NCBI GenBank assembly: GCA_023418995.1
Contig: JAEZYP010000060.1
Coordinates: 1 to 64,000, forward strand
Length of the DNA: 64,000 bases
Source: Bacillota bacterium
GTDB taxonomy: Bacteria > Bacillota > Clostridia > Oscillospirales > Acutalibacteraceae
Direction: 5' to 3'
The notes beneath the pieces are model-generated. The model saw only the letters and a list, made by a program, of their open reading frames with translations. It was not told the DNA's origin and did not search any database. This document shows positions 24,795-32,718 of the stretch, one piece after another. Positions within the stretch are counted from its first letter, which is position 1. Each line of letters begins with the position of its first letter. The translations under genes and the position numbers were made by a program.

Positions 24795-25703
24795 ATGGAA
24801 AACAGAATATTGAAGGAAAACAGACGCCACGGAGATATCCTGCTCCCAATTGGCCGTTATCAAATGATATTGTCCGGTATCCGGAATCTTCTGGAATGCC
24901 ACTGGCATGATGAACTGGAATTCTTTAAGGTTACCGGCGGAAGCTTTCGGTTTCAAATCGCGTCACGGTACTATGAGGTTTCACAGGGGGATATTCTGTT
25001 TATCAACAGTGGGGAGCTGCACTCCGCAATGGCGGAGCAGAACGGAGATTACTCCTTTAGAGCCATCGTTTTTTCTCCGGATATGCTAAAGGGTCCGTCG
25101 GACGATAAAGTGCTGCTCGAATACCTTTCGCCTCTGCTCAGCGGCAGGCTTACCGTGCAACGCGTTTTTCATCCGGATACCGTTCCGGGAAAACAGGTTC
25201 AGGAGCTGTTCGATCAGCTTTATCAGCTTTTGGATGAAAAGCCCGCCGCTTATGAAATAGCATTAAAAGCAAACCTCTACCTTTTGCTGAGTGAGCTTGT
25301 CCAAACCGGAAACGGTATCACGGGGCTCAAAGAATCGATACGGGAAACGGCGGCGGCAGACAGCATAAAAAAGGCAATTCGCTTTCTTCAGGAGAACTAC
25401 GCTTCCAACATTACCGTCGATGTGCTTGCCGGATACAGCAGTATGAGCAGCGGGCATTTTTGCCGTATGTTTAAAAAATACACCATGAAAACCCCGATTG
25501 AATACCTTAATTGCTGCAGGGTTTCCAAAGCGGCCGTCCTACTGGAATCTACCAATCGTAAAATCCTTGATATTGCTCTGGAATGCGGCTTTAACAGCCT
25601 GAGTTATTTCATTCATGTGTTCCGCGAGAATACGGGCTGTTCCCCATCGGAATACCGGCAAAAGGAGCTGCACCCGCAGGAAAATGCCAAAGGGGATACT
25701 TAG
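24795..25703 (+). CDS. AraC-family regulator with cupin sensor domain
   Basis: The 302-residue protein starts at ATG 24795 behind TAGGAG. The N-terminal cupin-like domain includes CHWHDELEFFKVTGG and GDILFINSGELHSA. The C-terminal double HTH (about residues 190-290) includes ITVDVLAGYSSMSSGHFCRMFKKY and the AraC signature ending in IHVFRENTGCSPSEYR. It is divergent from the alpha-xylosidase gene with 140 bp between the starts, so it is the probable activator of that gene. The ligand is unknown, probably a sugar. Confidence 0.9.
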   Translation: MENRILKENRRHGDILLPIGRYQMILSGIRNLLECHWHDELEFFKVTGGSFRFQIASRYYEVSQGDILFINSGELHSAMAEQNGDYSFRAIVFSPDMLKGPSDDKVLLEYLSPLLSGRLTVQRVFHPDTVPGKQVQELFDQLYQLLDEKPAAYEIALKANLYLLLSELVQTGNGITGLKESIRETAAADSIKKAIRFLQENYASNITVDVLAGYSSMSSGHFCRMFKKYTMKTPIEYLNCCRVSKAAVLLESTNRKILDIALECGFNSLSYFIHVFRENTGCSPSEYRQKELHPQENAKGDT

Positions 25704-25747
25704 CAACGCAGCCGCCTTCCATACTGCGCTTACAGCCTTTCAGCCAG

Positions 25748-25780
25748 AAAAAAACCAGGCCTGACAGCCTGGCTTTTTTA
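25748..25780. terminator. Bidirectional terminator between the AraC and ComFB genes
   Basis: AAAAACCAGGC and GCCTGGCTTTTTT form a stem with A and T runs on both sides, between two convergent genes. Confidence 0.85.
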
Positions 25781-26251
25781 TTAATGTCTTGGATGGGAAC
25801 GAACCTCCAAAACGGACTGAATCATCGCGGTAACCACCATGGCGTTGGTCTGGGGATCGATATCCGGTACCGGCTGGCCATCCCGTAGCACCATGTATCT
25901 CGGCGAAAGCTTGTTCAGGGCGATTGCAACAATATCCTTTTTGCAGCGGTCACACTTGCAGCATTTGAACTTGGCTAGCACGGTATCCAGCTTTTGCAGC
26001 ACTATAGTCTCCATCGTGTTGACCAGCACCGTAGGCTGGGTATCCATAAACGGAACGCCGATATCGCGGCGAATGGTAATCCGCTGGTGCTGGGAAGGCA
26101 ACGGCTCCTCAAGCTCCCTGCTCACATTCTGTAAATAGGACGGTTCTTCCGCCGATTCTTCCGACAACCCTGCCTTCGCCGGCTTTGGGGCGGAAGGCAT
26201 CAGCTTTTTATACATTAAATCTTTATCAATTTCTTTTTTTGACTTCGCCAT
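25781..26251 (-). CDS. ComFB-like late competence protein
   Basis: The 156-residue protein starts at ATG 26251 (AAGGGGG 8 bases upstream). Its C-terminal half (about residues 75-150) is ComFB-like: NTMETIVLQKLD, the Cys cluster KCCKCDRCKKDIVAIALN, then LSPRYMV. The Cys pairs suggest metal binding. The N-terminal half is Lys/Pro/Glu-rich and probably disordered. It follows parA by 2 bp, so the two are one operon. In Bacillus ComFB lies in the comF operon, and related ComFB domains in cyanobacteria bind c-di-nucleotides. The role beside ParA is not known. Confidence 0.85.
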   Translation of the reverse strand: MAKSKKEIDKDLMYKKLMPSAPKPAKAGLSEESAEEPSYLQNVSRELEEPLPSQHQRITIRRDIGVPFMDTQPTVLVNTMETIVLQKLDTVLAKFKCCKCDRCKKDIVAIALNKLSPRYMVLRDGQPVPDIDPQTNAMVVTAMIQSVLEVRSHPRH

Positions 26252-26253
26252 AA

Positions 26254-27015
26254 TCAAACCCCCTTAGCCAAAAGCTCTTCCGTAAAATTCAGGTAATCCT
26301 TCGCGATACTGCTTCTTGGCGCGTAATCGATCAGGTTATCCTGAATGGATTGAGCTTCACTGGCTACCACGCTGCTGCGAATACTGCTTTCGAATATCGC
26401 GATATTCAAATCCTTCGCAATCAGTTCCACGGTTCCGCGGATTTCACGCCCCAGGAGAGTTCTCGGATTGTACCTGGTAAGTAAAATCCCCGCAATCGTA
26501 AGGTTTGGATTGCAATATTTTTTTACGCGCTCCACGGTTTCGTAAAGCTGGGCGATTCCCTGCAAACTGAAAATATCCGAGAGCATGGGAACGACAATAT
26601 AATCTGATGCCGTAAATGCGTTGATGGTTAGAATTCCAAGCGCCGGGGGCGTATCCAGCAGAATATAGTCATAAAAATCCTGAATTGGCTTTATAGCCTC
26701 TTTCAGCAAAAATTCTCTGCCGGTATTCGTAAATTCCAGCTCAATGCCGCTAAGCAGGATACTGGATGATATCAGATCAGCTGTATCGGTTTTCTGAATG
26801 GCAAACTGTGTTTTCACGTCGCCCTTCAAAACATCATAAATCGTGGCGCTGGTTTCCACCTCCGCCCCAATACTGAACCCAAGATTACCTTGCGGATCCA
26901 AATCAATTACCAGTACGCGAAAGCCTTTTTTCTTCAGGCCTGCCGCTAAATTACAGGTAGTAGTCGTTTTACCCACTCCGCCTTTTTGATTAGAAACAGA
27001 AATAACCTTGCTCAT
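26254..27015 (-). CDS. ParA/Soj-type ATPase (orphan)
   Basis: The 253-residue protein starts MSKVISVSNQKGGVGKTTTT, with the deviant Walker A of ParA ATPases. DLDPQGNLG and LLDTPPALGILT follow. ATG 27015 gives the usual Soj N-terminus; ATG 27027 is also in frame, and neither has an ideal ribosome binding site. No parB or parS site is seen, and the partner gene encodes a ComFB-like protein. It may position a membrane or chromosome-associated structure. It may be chromosomal rather than plasmid-derived, since the neighbours are core-type genes. Confidence 0.88.
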   Translation of the reverse strand: MSKVISVSNQKGGVGKTTTTCNLAAGLKKKGFRVLVIDLDPQGNLGFSIGAEVETSATIYDVLKGDVKTQFAIQKTDTADLISSSILLSGIELEFTNTGREFLLKEAIKPIQDFYDYILLDTPPALGILTINAFTASDYIVVPMLSDIFSLQGIAQLYETVERVKKYCNPNLTIAGILLTRYNPRTLLGREIRGTVELIAKDLNIAIFESSIRSSVVASEAQSIQDNLIDYAPRSSIAKDYLNFTEELLAKGV

Positions 27016-27168
27016 CCTTTTGACCATGCCTTTCTGGCTTTAAAATCATATCGTTTTCCGAAGTCCGATTAACAAGCTCCATTAAGGCAATTATACTATT
27101 TCTTTTTCTGTTTGACAATATTTTTGATTTTTCGCCGGAGTATGCATATAAAGCTCTGATATTCTTCA

Positions 27169-27975
27169 TTAATTTGTGTCGTTATCCTTTTTTCTGTCGA
27201 AAATACCCGGTACAGCCTTTGTGCGGCTCACTTCAAAATTTTGAATCGTTACCAGCTGACCGTGGATAAGATAGGTGCCATTCTCCTCATAAGTAACTGC
27301 GGGCACGTAAACGTACCACTTCCACCCTCTGCCCTGAAACTTTGTTTTTGTGACCCCAAGCTTGTTTCCCCTCGCCTCAATCACCTCCCCATTGCCGACA
27401 TAAATTCCGGTATGCCCACTCATCTGTACAACGAGACCGGGGGTATCCGGCATTGCCACAGCGGGGCCAAATTTTTCGGCCTTTTGTAAAAGCCCGTTCG
27501 CGGTGCAGTCCGGCATGGCAAACGGATAGGAGGGCGAGATCTTTCCGGTTTTTTCGTCCAACCAAGTATAGGCTTTGATCAACCCGATACAATCAAATGC
27601 GGGATGTCCGCGGTAGCGCCGATAAATGCTAAAAATCTCCGATCCCACCAAATTTGCCCTTTCGTTTCCGGCAAATCTGGTTGCCTGACGCTGTAAGAAA
27701 TCCGCTGTGACCGTTTGCCCGGTTGCGCCGAAGACATAGCCTGATCTGCTGTCCAGCGCGTTCCAAGCGAAATTTGCCAGACCGATGTTGGTTTTTTGAT
27801 TCCTCCCTGACAGATTTCTCGTAAGGAGCGAATTATAATTAACCGTTTCTCGTCGTCCGAAAAAATAGCCGATTACTATGACTGCTATCACAAAAACAAT
27901 TAGGAAAAAAAGTGGTTTTCTCCTGCCTTTTCTTCTTTTGCCTGCGGATTTCTCTTTTAGAACATGTATGCTCAT
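27169..27975 (-). CDS. Membrane-anchored NlpC/P60-like protein
   Basis: The 268-residue protein starts at ATG 27975 (AAGGTGGACGGG upstream). A basic stretch (KRRKGRRK) precedes one membrane helix at about residues 22-40 (PLFFLIVFVIAVIVIGYFFG), so the rest should be outside the cell. Residues about 60-240 resemble an NlpC/P60 peptidase, with the putative catalytic Cys in AFDCIGLIKAYTW and His in GHTGIYVGNGEVIEARG. Such enzymes cut peptidoglycan stem peptides. The start and spacing suggest a unit of its own upstream of the parA operon. The family call is good; activity is inferred. Confidence 0.75.
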   Translation of the reverse strand: MSIHVLKEKSAGKRRKGRRKPLFFLIVFVIAVIVIGYFFGRRETVNYNSLLTRNLSGRNQKTNIGLANFAWNALDSRSGYVFGATGQTVTADFLQRQATRFAGNERANLVGSEIFSIYRRYRGHPAFDCIGLIKAYTWLDEKTGKISPSYPFAMPDCTANGLLQKAEKFGPAVAMPDTPGLVVQMSGHTGIYVGNGEVIEARGNKLGVTKTKFQGRGWKWYVYVPAVTYEENGTYLIHGQLVTIQNFEVSRTKAVPGIFDRKKDNDTN

Positions 27976-28072
27976 CCCGTCCACCTTTTTCAAGTAAATT
28001 GAACCTGCTTCGGCTCTATTCACTTATACGACTGAAAAAGCATGGTTAGAATCACTTATAAACGAATAAACG

Positions 28073-28175
28073 AAAAAGGTTCCAGCCGCAGACATGACCT
28101 ACACCCCATTTGTTAGACAGTAAGATGTACTGAAGAACAAATGCGGTGCAGGTCAACACAGCTGGAATCTTTTTT
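28073..28175. terminator. Terminator hairpin split by a small palindromic insertion
   Basis: AAAAAGGTTCCAGC (28073-28087) pairs with GCTGGAATCTTTTTT (28161-28175). Between the arms lies a 60-bp palindromic element with ACA on both sides. The outer arms alone make a normal bidirectional terminator. Confidence 0.7.
28096..28155. mobile_element. 60-bp IS3-end-like miniature element
   Basis: Its two ends are inverted repeats: TGACCTACACCCCATTTGTT on the left and, on the other strand, TGACCTGCACCGCATTTGTT on the right. Both resemble IS3-family termini (TG start, cytosine run). It is flanked by the direct repeat ACA, which fits a 3-bp target duplication. There is no transposase. It lies exactly in the loop of a terminator. 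A plain extended hairpin is the alternative. Confidence 0.5.
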
Positions 28176-28192
28176 ATAGAGGTATATTGAAA

Positions 28193-29419
28193 TTACTGAT
28201 TTGGTTCAAGTTCCAATTTTCCGCTGTTCGCGGCGACACTAGCCGCGCAGCGGTTCAGTGCTTCGTTGATTAAGAAGGTTACAATCAAAAGTGCAATCAA
28301 GATTGGATAGAGCAGTTCGAGACCGAAATGAGAAAGAATGACACCAATCACCGACGACACCGCTGAACCTCCCAAACTGGCCGCGCCGACCTGGTAGCCG
28401 ATGAGCTGATTACTGACCTTTTTCTTAAAGCGAATGGGTGTTTCATACATGAGCCCGGGAAAAATCGAGGCGAAGCCGAGACCAACCAGAACAATTCCAA
28501 TAATTGCGCCTGCATCGGTCTTTACCATACCAATACAAATCATTCCCACCAGCGCAACGGCAAAATCCACCCGGATCATTCTTTTGTTTCCTATTTTGCT
28601 GACGATAAATCCGGAGAGCAGCCGACCGACCATTATCATCGCATATAAAAAAGCCGACGCCAACCCAGTGAGAGAAACTGACATATGTCGGGATTCCAGC
28701 AGGACACTGCTCGTCCATACCCCCATGGAAAGCTCCATGCCGGAATAGACAAAAAACAGAAGCATTGCTATGATCTGAGAACGCACGGAAGACATCCCGG
28801 TTTCCTCATTGATACGGATTTGTTCCTTCTCTTCCTCTGTCATATGCTCCTGCCGTTCCTCCCAGTATCCCTTTAGAATACTGAGATAAAGCACTGCCGC
28901 GATGACCAGCTGAACGATAGAAATGACCTGGTAGCCCATCCGCCATTCATTTCCGTTCATCAGCGCTTTCGTCATAATAAGCGGTCCCACTGTGGCGCCC
29001 ACACCCCAGAAGCAATGTGTCCAGTTCATATGGCGCGGTTGGTAGTGATCCGCCACGTAGCGGTTCAGTCCGGAATCCACCGCCCCCTGCCCAAGCCCTA
29101 AAGGAAGCGTAAACATGAGCAGCCACAAAAAATTCCCGGATATAGAATACCCAAGCAACGCGCTTCCGGTCATCGCCGCGCTAATGAAAACAACCTTGCC
29201 GGTACCGAAAAAAGATACAATGCGCCCGCTGAAAAAGCTGGATATTGCAGACATGCAGAGCAGTATCGTGGTGAGAACGCCGAGGCTTTCCAGCGGAAGC
29301 CCGAACGCAGAGCGAACGGCGGGCCAGGCTACGCCGATAATTCCGTCGGGAAGTCCCAGACTTGCGAAGGAAAGAAAAATTATCATGAGTAAGACCATAT
29401 TTCTGTTTGGCTTTTTCAT
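28193..29419 (-). CDS. MFS transporter (FucP/YfkF-like)
   Basis: The 408-residue protein has twelve predicted membrane helices. It starts at ATG 29419, 7 bases after AGGAGT, rather than at the GTG 6 bp earlier. Features are LGLPDGIIGVAWPAVRSAFG in helix 1 and PLGLGQGAVDSGLNRYVA in helix 4, which recall sugar-type MFS carriers. The central cytoplasmic loop is charged (EERQEHMTEEEKEQIRINEE). It would move a small solute with H+ or exchange. The substrate is not evident. A consensus promoter precedes it. Confidence 0.82.
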   Translation of the reverse strand: MKKPNRNMVLLMIIFLSFASLGLPDGIIGVAWPAVRSAFGLPLESLGVLTTILLCMSAISSFFSGRIVSFFGTGKVVFISAAMTGSALLGYSISGNFLWLLMFTLPLGLGQGAVDSGLNRYVADHYQPRHMNWTHCFWGVGATVGPLIMTKALMNGNEWRMGYQVISIVQLVIAAVLYLSILKGYWEERQEHMTEEEKEQIRINEETGMSSVRSQIIAMLLFFVYSGMELSMGVWTSSVLLESRHMSVSLTGLASAFLYAMIMVGRLLSGFIVSKIGNKRMIRVDFAVALVGMICIGMVKTDAGAIIGIVLVGLGFASIFPGLMYETPIRFKKKVSNQLIGYQVGAASLGGSAVSSVIGVILSHFGLELLYPILIALLIVTFLINEALNRCAASVAANSGKLELEPNQ

Positions 29420-29483
29420 AAGCACACTCCTATTATCCTTATATCATAACTTTTATTTTACACTTTTATAAGATTGTGATATA

Positions 29484-29512
29484 AGTATAAACATATTCCG
29501 ATGGTATGTCAA
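29484..29512 (-). promoter_or_regulatory. Consensus sigma-A promoter of the MFS gene
   Basis: On the minus strand TTGACA (29512-29507), a 17-bp spacer and TATACT (29489-29484) lie 65 bp upstream of the start codon. Confidence 0.8.
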
Positions 29513-29624
29513 TATTATTTAAAAATTTATTAGGGCTTAGCGGAAAATTCTATTAAGTATTCTACCAATTTAGAAGCAGGCGCAATCTGAACAGGTCTGT
29601 TGTTCTACGCTGCGGATGCACGGT

Positions 29625-31067
29625 TCATTCTTTCCGCTCTTTTTTCATTTTCCCCTTTATCAGAGAGGTTGCCATTGCCAGCAGTGCGATGGCTGCTGCC
29701 GTGGTGAAGGTGATTTGCAGCGCGTAAATGAAGGAAGCCTGCCGCAGGGCCTCCTCTTTTAAGCCCTGTGCGCCGTAAAAAGCGTTAGCCCTGATTGAAT
29801 TCATGGTAAACAAAGCGCCGGAGATCGCAACACCCAATACCATTCCAATGTTCCGCATCGTTGCCAGTACTCCGGAAGCGATTCCCCTATGCTCAGGCGG
29901 AACGCTCCCCATTACCGCGGTGTTGTTCGGTGTTTGAAACATGCCGGAGCCCAGCCCTGCAAGAGCCATTGCGGTTACCATATACCATACAGGCGTATCC
30001 GCTTTCAAAAAACTCAGCATAAAAAGTCCCGACGACATAATTCCCATTCCGGCGGAGCTGAGATATCGACTGTCAAAGCGGTCTGCCGCCGCGCCGCTGA
30101 CCGGCGCAATAATCAGGGTAGCCAACGGCATAGGAATATAAAGCAGCCCGGCGGTAACGGGGGAAAACATCCGCAGCTTTTCAAGATAGAATGGAACCAG
30201 AAACACCATAATATTCTGTGCCATAAAATTTAAAACTGCCGAAAGGTTTCCCGCGGCAAAAACCCGGCTTTTAAACAGCTCCAGATTTAAAATCGGGGCG
30301 GGCGTTCTTTTTTCAAACACAATAAAACCGGCGGCAATGGCAATTCCGGCAGCCAGCATAGAATAAAACATCGTCATATTGACGTTTTCTATACCTGCCA
30401 AATCCAATGGAAGCAGAATTAAAATCAAAGCGACAAAAATCAGAATGCTGCCGATATAATCAAAGGAGCCGCGTCCCTTTCGGTCATCCTTATCTATATT
30501 TTTAAGAGACAAAAAAGTGCCGAGGATTCCTACCGGCACATTAATGTAAAAAATGCTCTGCCAGCCGATGCTGCTGGCCAGAATACCGCCGAGAACCGGA
30601 CCGGTGCAAAGCGCGACGGCAACGGCAATGGCCGTGACGCTAAGCGCCTTTCCACGCGATTGTTCCGGCACCGCATTGGTAATGATGGCGGGTCCGGTCG
30701 CAAACATCATGCCGGCTCCGATTGCCTGAAGCACGCGAAACGCCACCAGCAGCTGAATGCTCCCTGCCAGAGCGCACAAAAGGGACCCCAAGGTAAAAAC
30801 AGCAAACCCGGTGATATAAAGCTTCCGGTGCCCATATACATCGGCCAGACGACCAAAGGTAAGCAGCAAGCTGCTGATAACCATAAGATAGGCAATTACT
30901 ACCCATTCCACCGTAGAGAGTGATACGGAAAATTCCGTCTGTATGACCGGCAGAACCACATTGACAATACTGGAATCCAGTGCGGACATAAATGTACCCA
31001 GCGCAATCGTTAGTATCGTAATGAGCGTTTTTTTATTCCCTATTTTTCCCATTCTCTTCTTCCCCAT
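29625..31067 (-). CDS. DHA2-family multidrug MFS exporter (EmrB/QacA type)
   Basis: The 480-residue protein has about fourteen membrane helices, typical of the DHA2 family. Signatures are the first-helix motif MSALDSSIVNVVLPVIQTEF, LTFGRLADVYGHRKLY (motif A) and TGPVLGGILASSIGWQSIFY (motif C of exporters). It should export drugs or metabolites using the proton gradient. Two in-frame ATGs (31067 and 31052) are possible and neither has a strong ribosome binding site. It lies alone between another MFS gene and the PII locus. The substrate is unknown. Confidence 0.88.
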   Translation of the reverse strand: MGKKRMGKIGNKKTLITILTIALGTFMSALDSSIVNVVLPVIQTEFSVSLSTVEWVVIAYLMVISSLLLTFGRLADVYGHRKLYITGFAVFTLGSLLCALAGSIQLLVAFRVLQAIGAGMMFATGPAIITNAVPEQSRGKALSVTAIAVAVALCTGPVLGGILASSIGWQSIFYINVPVGILGTFLSLKNIDKDDRKGRGSFDYIGSILIFVALILILLPLDLAGIENVNMTMFYSMLAAGIAIAAGFIVFEKRTPAPILNLELFKSRVFAAGNLSAVLNFMAQNIMVFLVPFYLEKLRMFSPVTAGLLYIPMPLATLIIAPVSGAAADRFDSRYLSSAGMGIMSSGLFMLSFLKADTPVWYMVTAMALAGLGSGMFQTPNNTAVMGSVPPEHRGIASGVLATMRNIGMVLGVAISGALFTMNSIRANAFYGAQGLKEEALRQASFIYALQITFTTAAAIALLAMATSLIKGKMKKERKE

Positions 31068-31411
31068 TTTTATGTTTCATTATATTATAGCCATGTGAGC
31101 AAATATATTCGTCTCCCTTTCCAATTGTTTCACGGTCACATCGAAAGCAAGCACAAAGATTTTCAGTATAGCTTGTATGGATTCACGTCTCATTTTTAAG
31201 ACAAGCTATTTTATGCATTGAAATAAAAGCAATTGTGATTATTCTTTCGCATTTCGATAATCATTGTATTTAAATTAATTCTTATCAGGTTTTAATATTG
31301 TTAACTTAAGAGTATTCTTCACTTTATTTTGTTAAATTTGGAGAATGTGTGATTTGATTATTTGTTTTTATTTAGCACAATGATGAATTTTAATAATTTA
31401 TGAACAAGGCA
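31068..31411. other. AT-rich gap before the PII locus, no gene seen
   Basis: This stretch separates divergent genes and is very AT-rich. It should hold the promoter of the DHA2 exporter and upstream control sites for nitrogen genes. I see no conserved operator and no open frame with a ribosome binding site. Confidence 0.4.
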
Positions 31412-31439
31412 TTGACTTTTTCATAATTTGGTGTATGAT
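31412..31439 (+). promoter_or_regulatory. Promoter of the first PII gene
   Basis: TTGACT (31412-31417) and TATGAT (31434-31439) with a 16-bp spacer lie 80 bp before the ATG. Confidence 0.75.
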
Positions 31440-31518
31440 GATTGCAAGAGAATCATTAAAACCTTTAGAGCAATTAAGCATCATAATTATTCTCTCATTT
31501 CAAGAAGGGACTGGAGTT

Positions 31519-31857
31519 ATGAAGAAGGTTGAATTGATCATCCGTCCGGAAAAGCTTGAGGATGTTAAAGAAGTCTTAAGCGAGCTCAAAATAAACGGTA
31601 TGACGGTTTCCATGGTCTCCGGCTGCGGAAATCAAAAAGGCAGAAAAAGTGTGTACCGTGGCACAGAATGTGAAATCAATCTCCTCCCTAAAGTAAAAAT
31701 CGAGACCATAATACATGATGAAGCCCTTAATGATTTAATTTCAATGATCACGGAGCGGATTAAAACCGGCGAAGTTGGCGACGGTAAGATTTTTATTTAC
31801 AACGTTGAACATGCTGTTCGAATCCGCACAGGAGAGAGTGGTGACAATGCAATCTAA
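31519..31857 (+). CDS. PII signal protein (GlnB/GlnK family), copy 1
   Basis: The 112-residue protein starts at ATG 31519 behind AGAAGGGA. It has the PII N-terminus (KKVELIIRPEKLEDVKEVL), a T-loop with GCGNQKGRKSVYRGTE and the C-terminal signature TGEVGDGKIFIYNVE. Position 51, a Tyr in uridylylated GlnB, is Cys here. It should bind ATP/ADP and 2-oxoglutarate and report nitrogen state. The next gene overlaps its end by 11 bp. A longer in-frame start at 31435 is rejected because it precedes the leader and has no ribosome binding site. Confidence 0.93.
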   Translation: MKKVELIIRPEKLEDVKEVLSELKINGMTVSMVSGCGNQKGRKSVYRGTECEINLLPKVKIETIIHDEALNDLISMITERIKTGEVGDGKIFIYNVEHAVRIRTGESGDNAI

Positions 31858-32152
31858 AACCAACGAATTTCCCGTTGAACCCAGGAAGAAAATTGTGATT
31901 GCTGTCTTATTTGTTTTTGCGACCGCTATTTGCGTTTCCGGCACGGCCTTTTCTATTTACAGTTTTCTGAACAACATTAGTTTTCAGGTGCTGAACACAC
32001 AAATTCCCGGAATTGCTTTTGGCGTGGTCATCCTATTTTTGGGTATGCGCTATCTTATATCCCTGATGAAGCTGAAAAACGAGGTTTACAAACCGACTTC
32101 CCGTTTTTCCTGGGATAACTTTAAAAAGAAAAAGCGCACTCAGAACAAATAA
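31847..32152 (+). CDS. Small two-helix membrane protein beside PII
   Basis: The 101-residue product starts at ATG 31847 inside the end of the PII gene (GGAGAGAGTGG upstream). It has two predicted membrane helices, KIVIAVLFVFATAICVSGTA and IPGIAFGVVILFLGMRYLI, and a basic tail (DNFKKKKRTQNK). I recognise no family. Overlap with a PII gene suggests translational coupling and perhaps membrane recruitment of PII; this is inference. A terminator follows it, so it ends the first transcription unit. Confidence 0.65.
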   Translation: MQSKTNEFPVEPRKKIVIAVLFVFATAICVSGTAFSIYSFLNNISFQVLNTQIPGIAFGVVILFLGMRYLISLMKLKNEVYKPTSRFSWDNFKKKKRTQNK

Positions 32153-32168
32153 TTACATATAAAAAGGC

Positions 32169-32213
32169 AAAGGCGCCAGATTTCGTTGTAACGATTCTGC
32201 GCCTTTCTTTTTT
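32169..32213 (+). terminator. Terminator after the first PII unit
   Basis: AAAGGCGC pairs with GCGCCTTT around an AT-rich inner stem and is followed by CTTTTTT. Confidence 0.8.
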
Positions 32214-32259
32214 ATATCGCCGGCAGCTCCCTTTTTTACGCAATTTAATAGCGGCAATG

Positions 32260-32293
32260 ATGCCGGTTCCGTTAAGCGGGACCGGCATTTTTA
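32260..32293 (+). terminator. Second hairpin, in the leader of PII copy 2
   Basis: ATGCCGGT and ACCGGCAT form a stem followed by TTTTTA, 36 bp before the GTG start of the second PII gene. Its position downstream of one terminator and close to the next gene would also suit an attenuator. Confidence 0.7.
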
Positions 32294-32328
32294 TACAAAT
32301 TACTATATAGACTAGGAGATGGAGAACA

Positions 32329-32667
32329 GTGAAAAAAATCGAAATGATTATCCGACCGGAGAAGCTTGAGGATGTCAAAGAAATCCTGAATCAGCTGGAG
32401 ATTCGCGGCATGACAACAACCATGGTATCCGGCTGCGGAAATCAAAAAGGCAGAAAAAAAGTTTACCGCGGCACCGAATTCAGTTTGAATCTGCTTCCGA
32501 AAATCAAAGTGGAAACCGTTGTACATGATGAAATGGTTACCCCCCTGATCGATAAGATCACCGAAATCATTAAAACCGGGGAAGTAGGAGATGGAAAAAT
32601 CTTTGTTTACAATGTGGAGCTGGCGGTGAAAATCCGGACGGGCGAAAGCGGAGAAAGTGCACTTTAA
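32329..32667 (+). CDS. PII signal protein (GlnK-like), copy 2, linked to amt
   Basis: The 112-residue protein starts at GTG 32329 behind TAGGAGATGGAG. It is a close paralogue of copy 1 with the same T-loop frame (GCGNQKGRKKVYRGTE) and TGEVGDGKIFVYNVE. Position 51 is Phe, so Tyr uridylylation is not possible at that site. It precedes the ammonium transporter gene by 51 bp, the classical glnK-amtB arrangement, and should bind and block Amt when nitrogen is plentiful. Confidence 0.93.
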   Translation: MKKIEMIIRPEKLEDVKEILNQLEIRGMTTTMVSGCGNQKGRKKVYRGTEFSLNLLPKIKVETVVHDEMVTPLIDKITEIIKTGEVGDGKIFVYNVELAVKIRTGESGESAL

Positions 32668-32718
32668 GCAATTTTGCGGAGTAAATAATTTTAATTTTTA
32701 ATGTTAGGGGATATCGAT

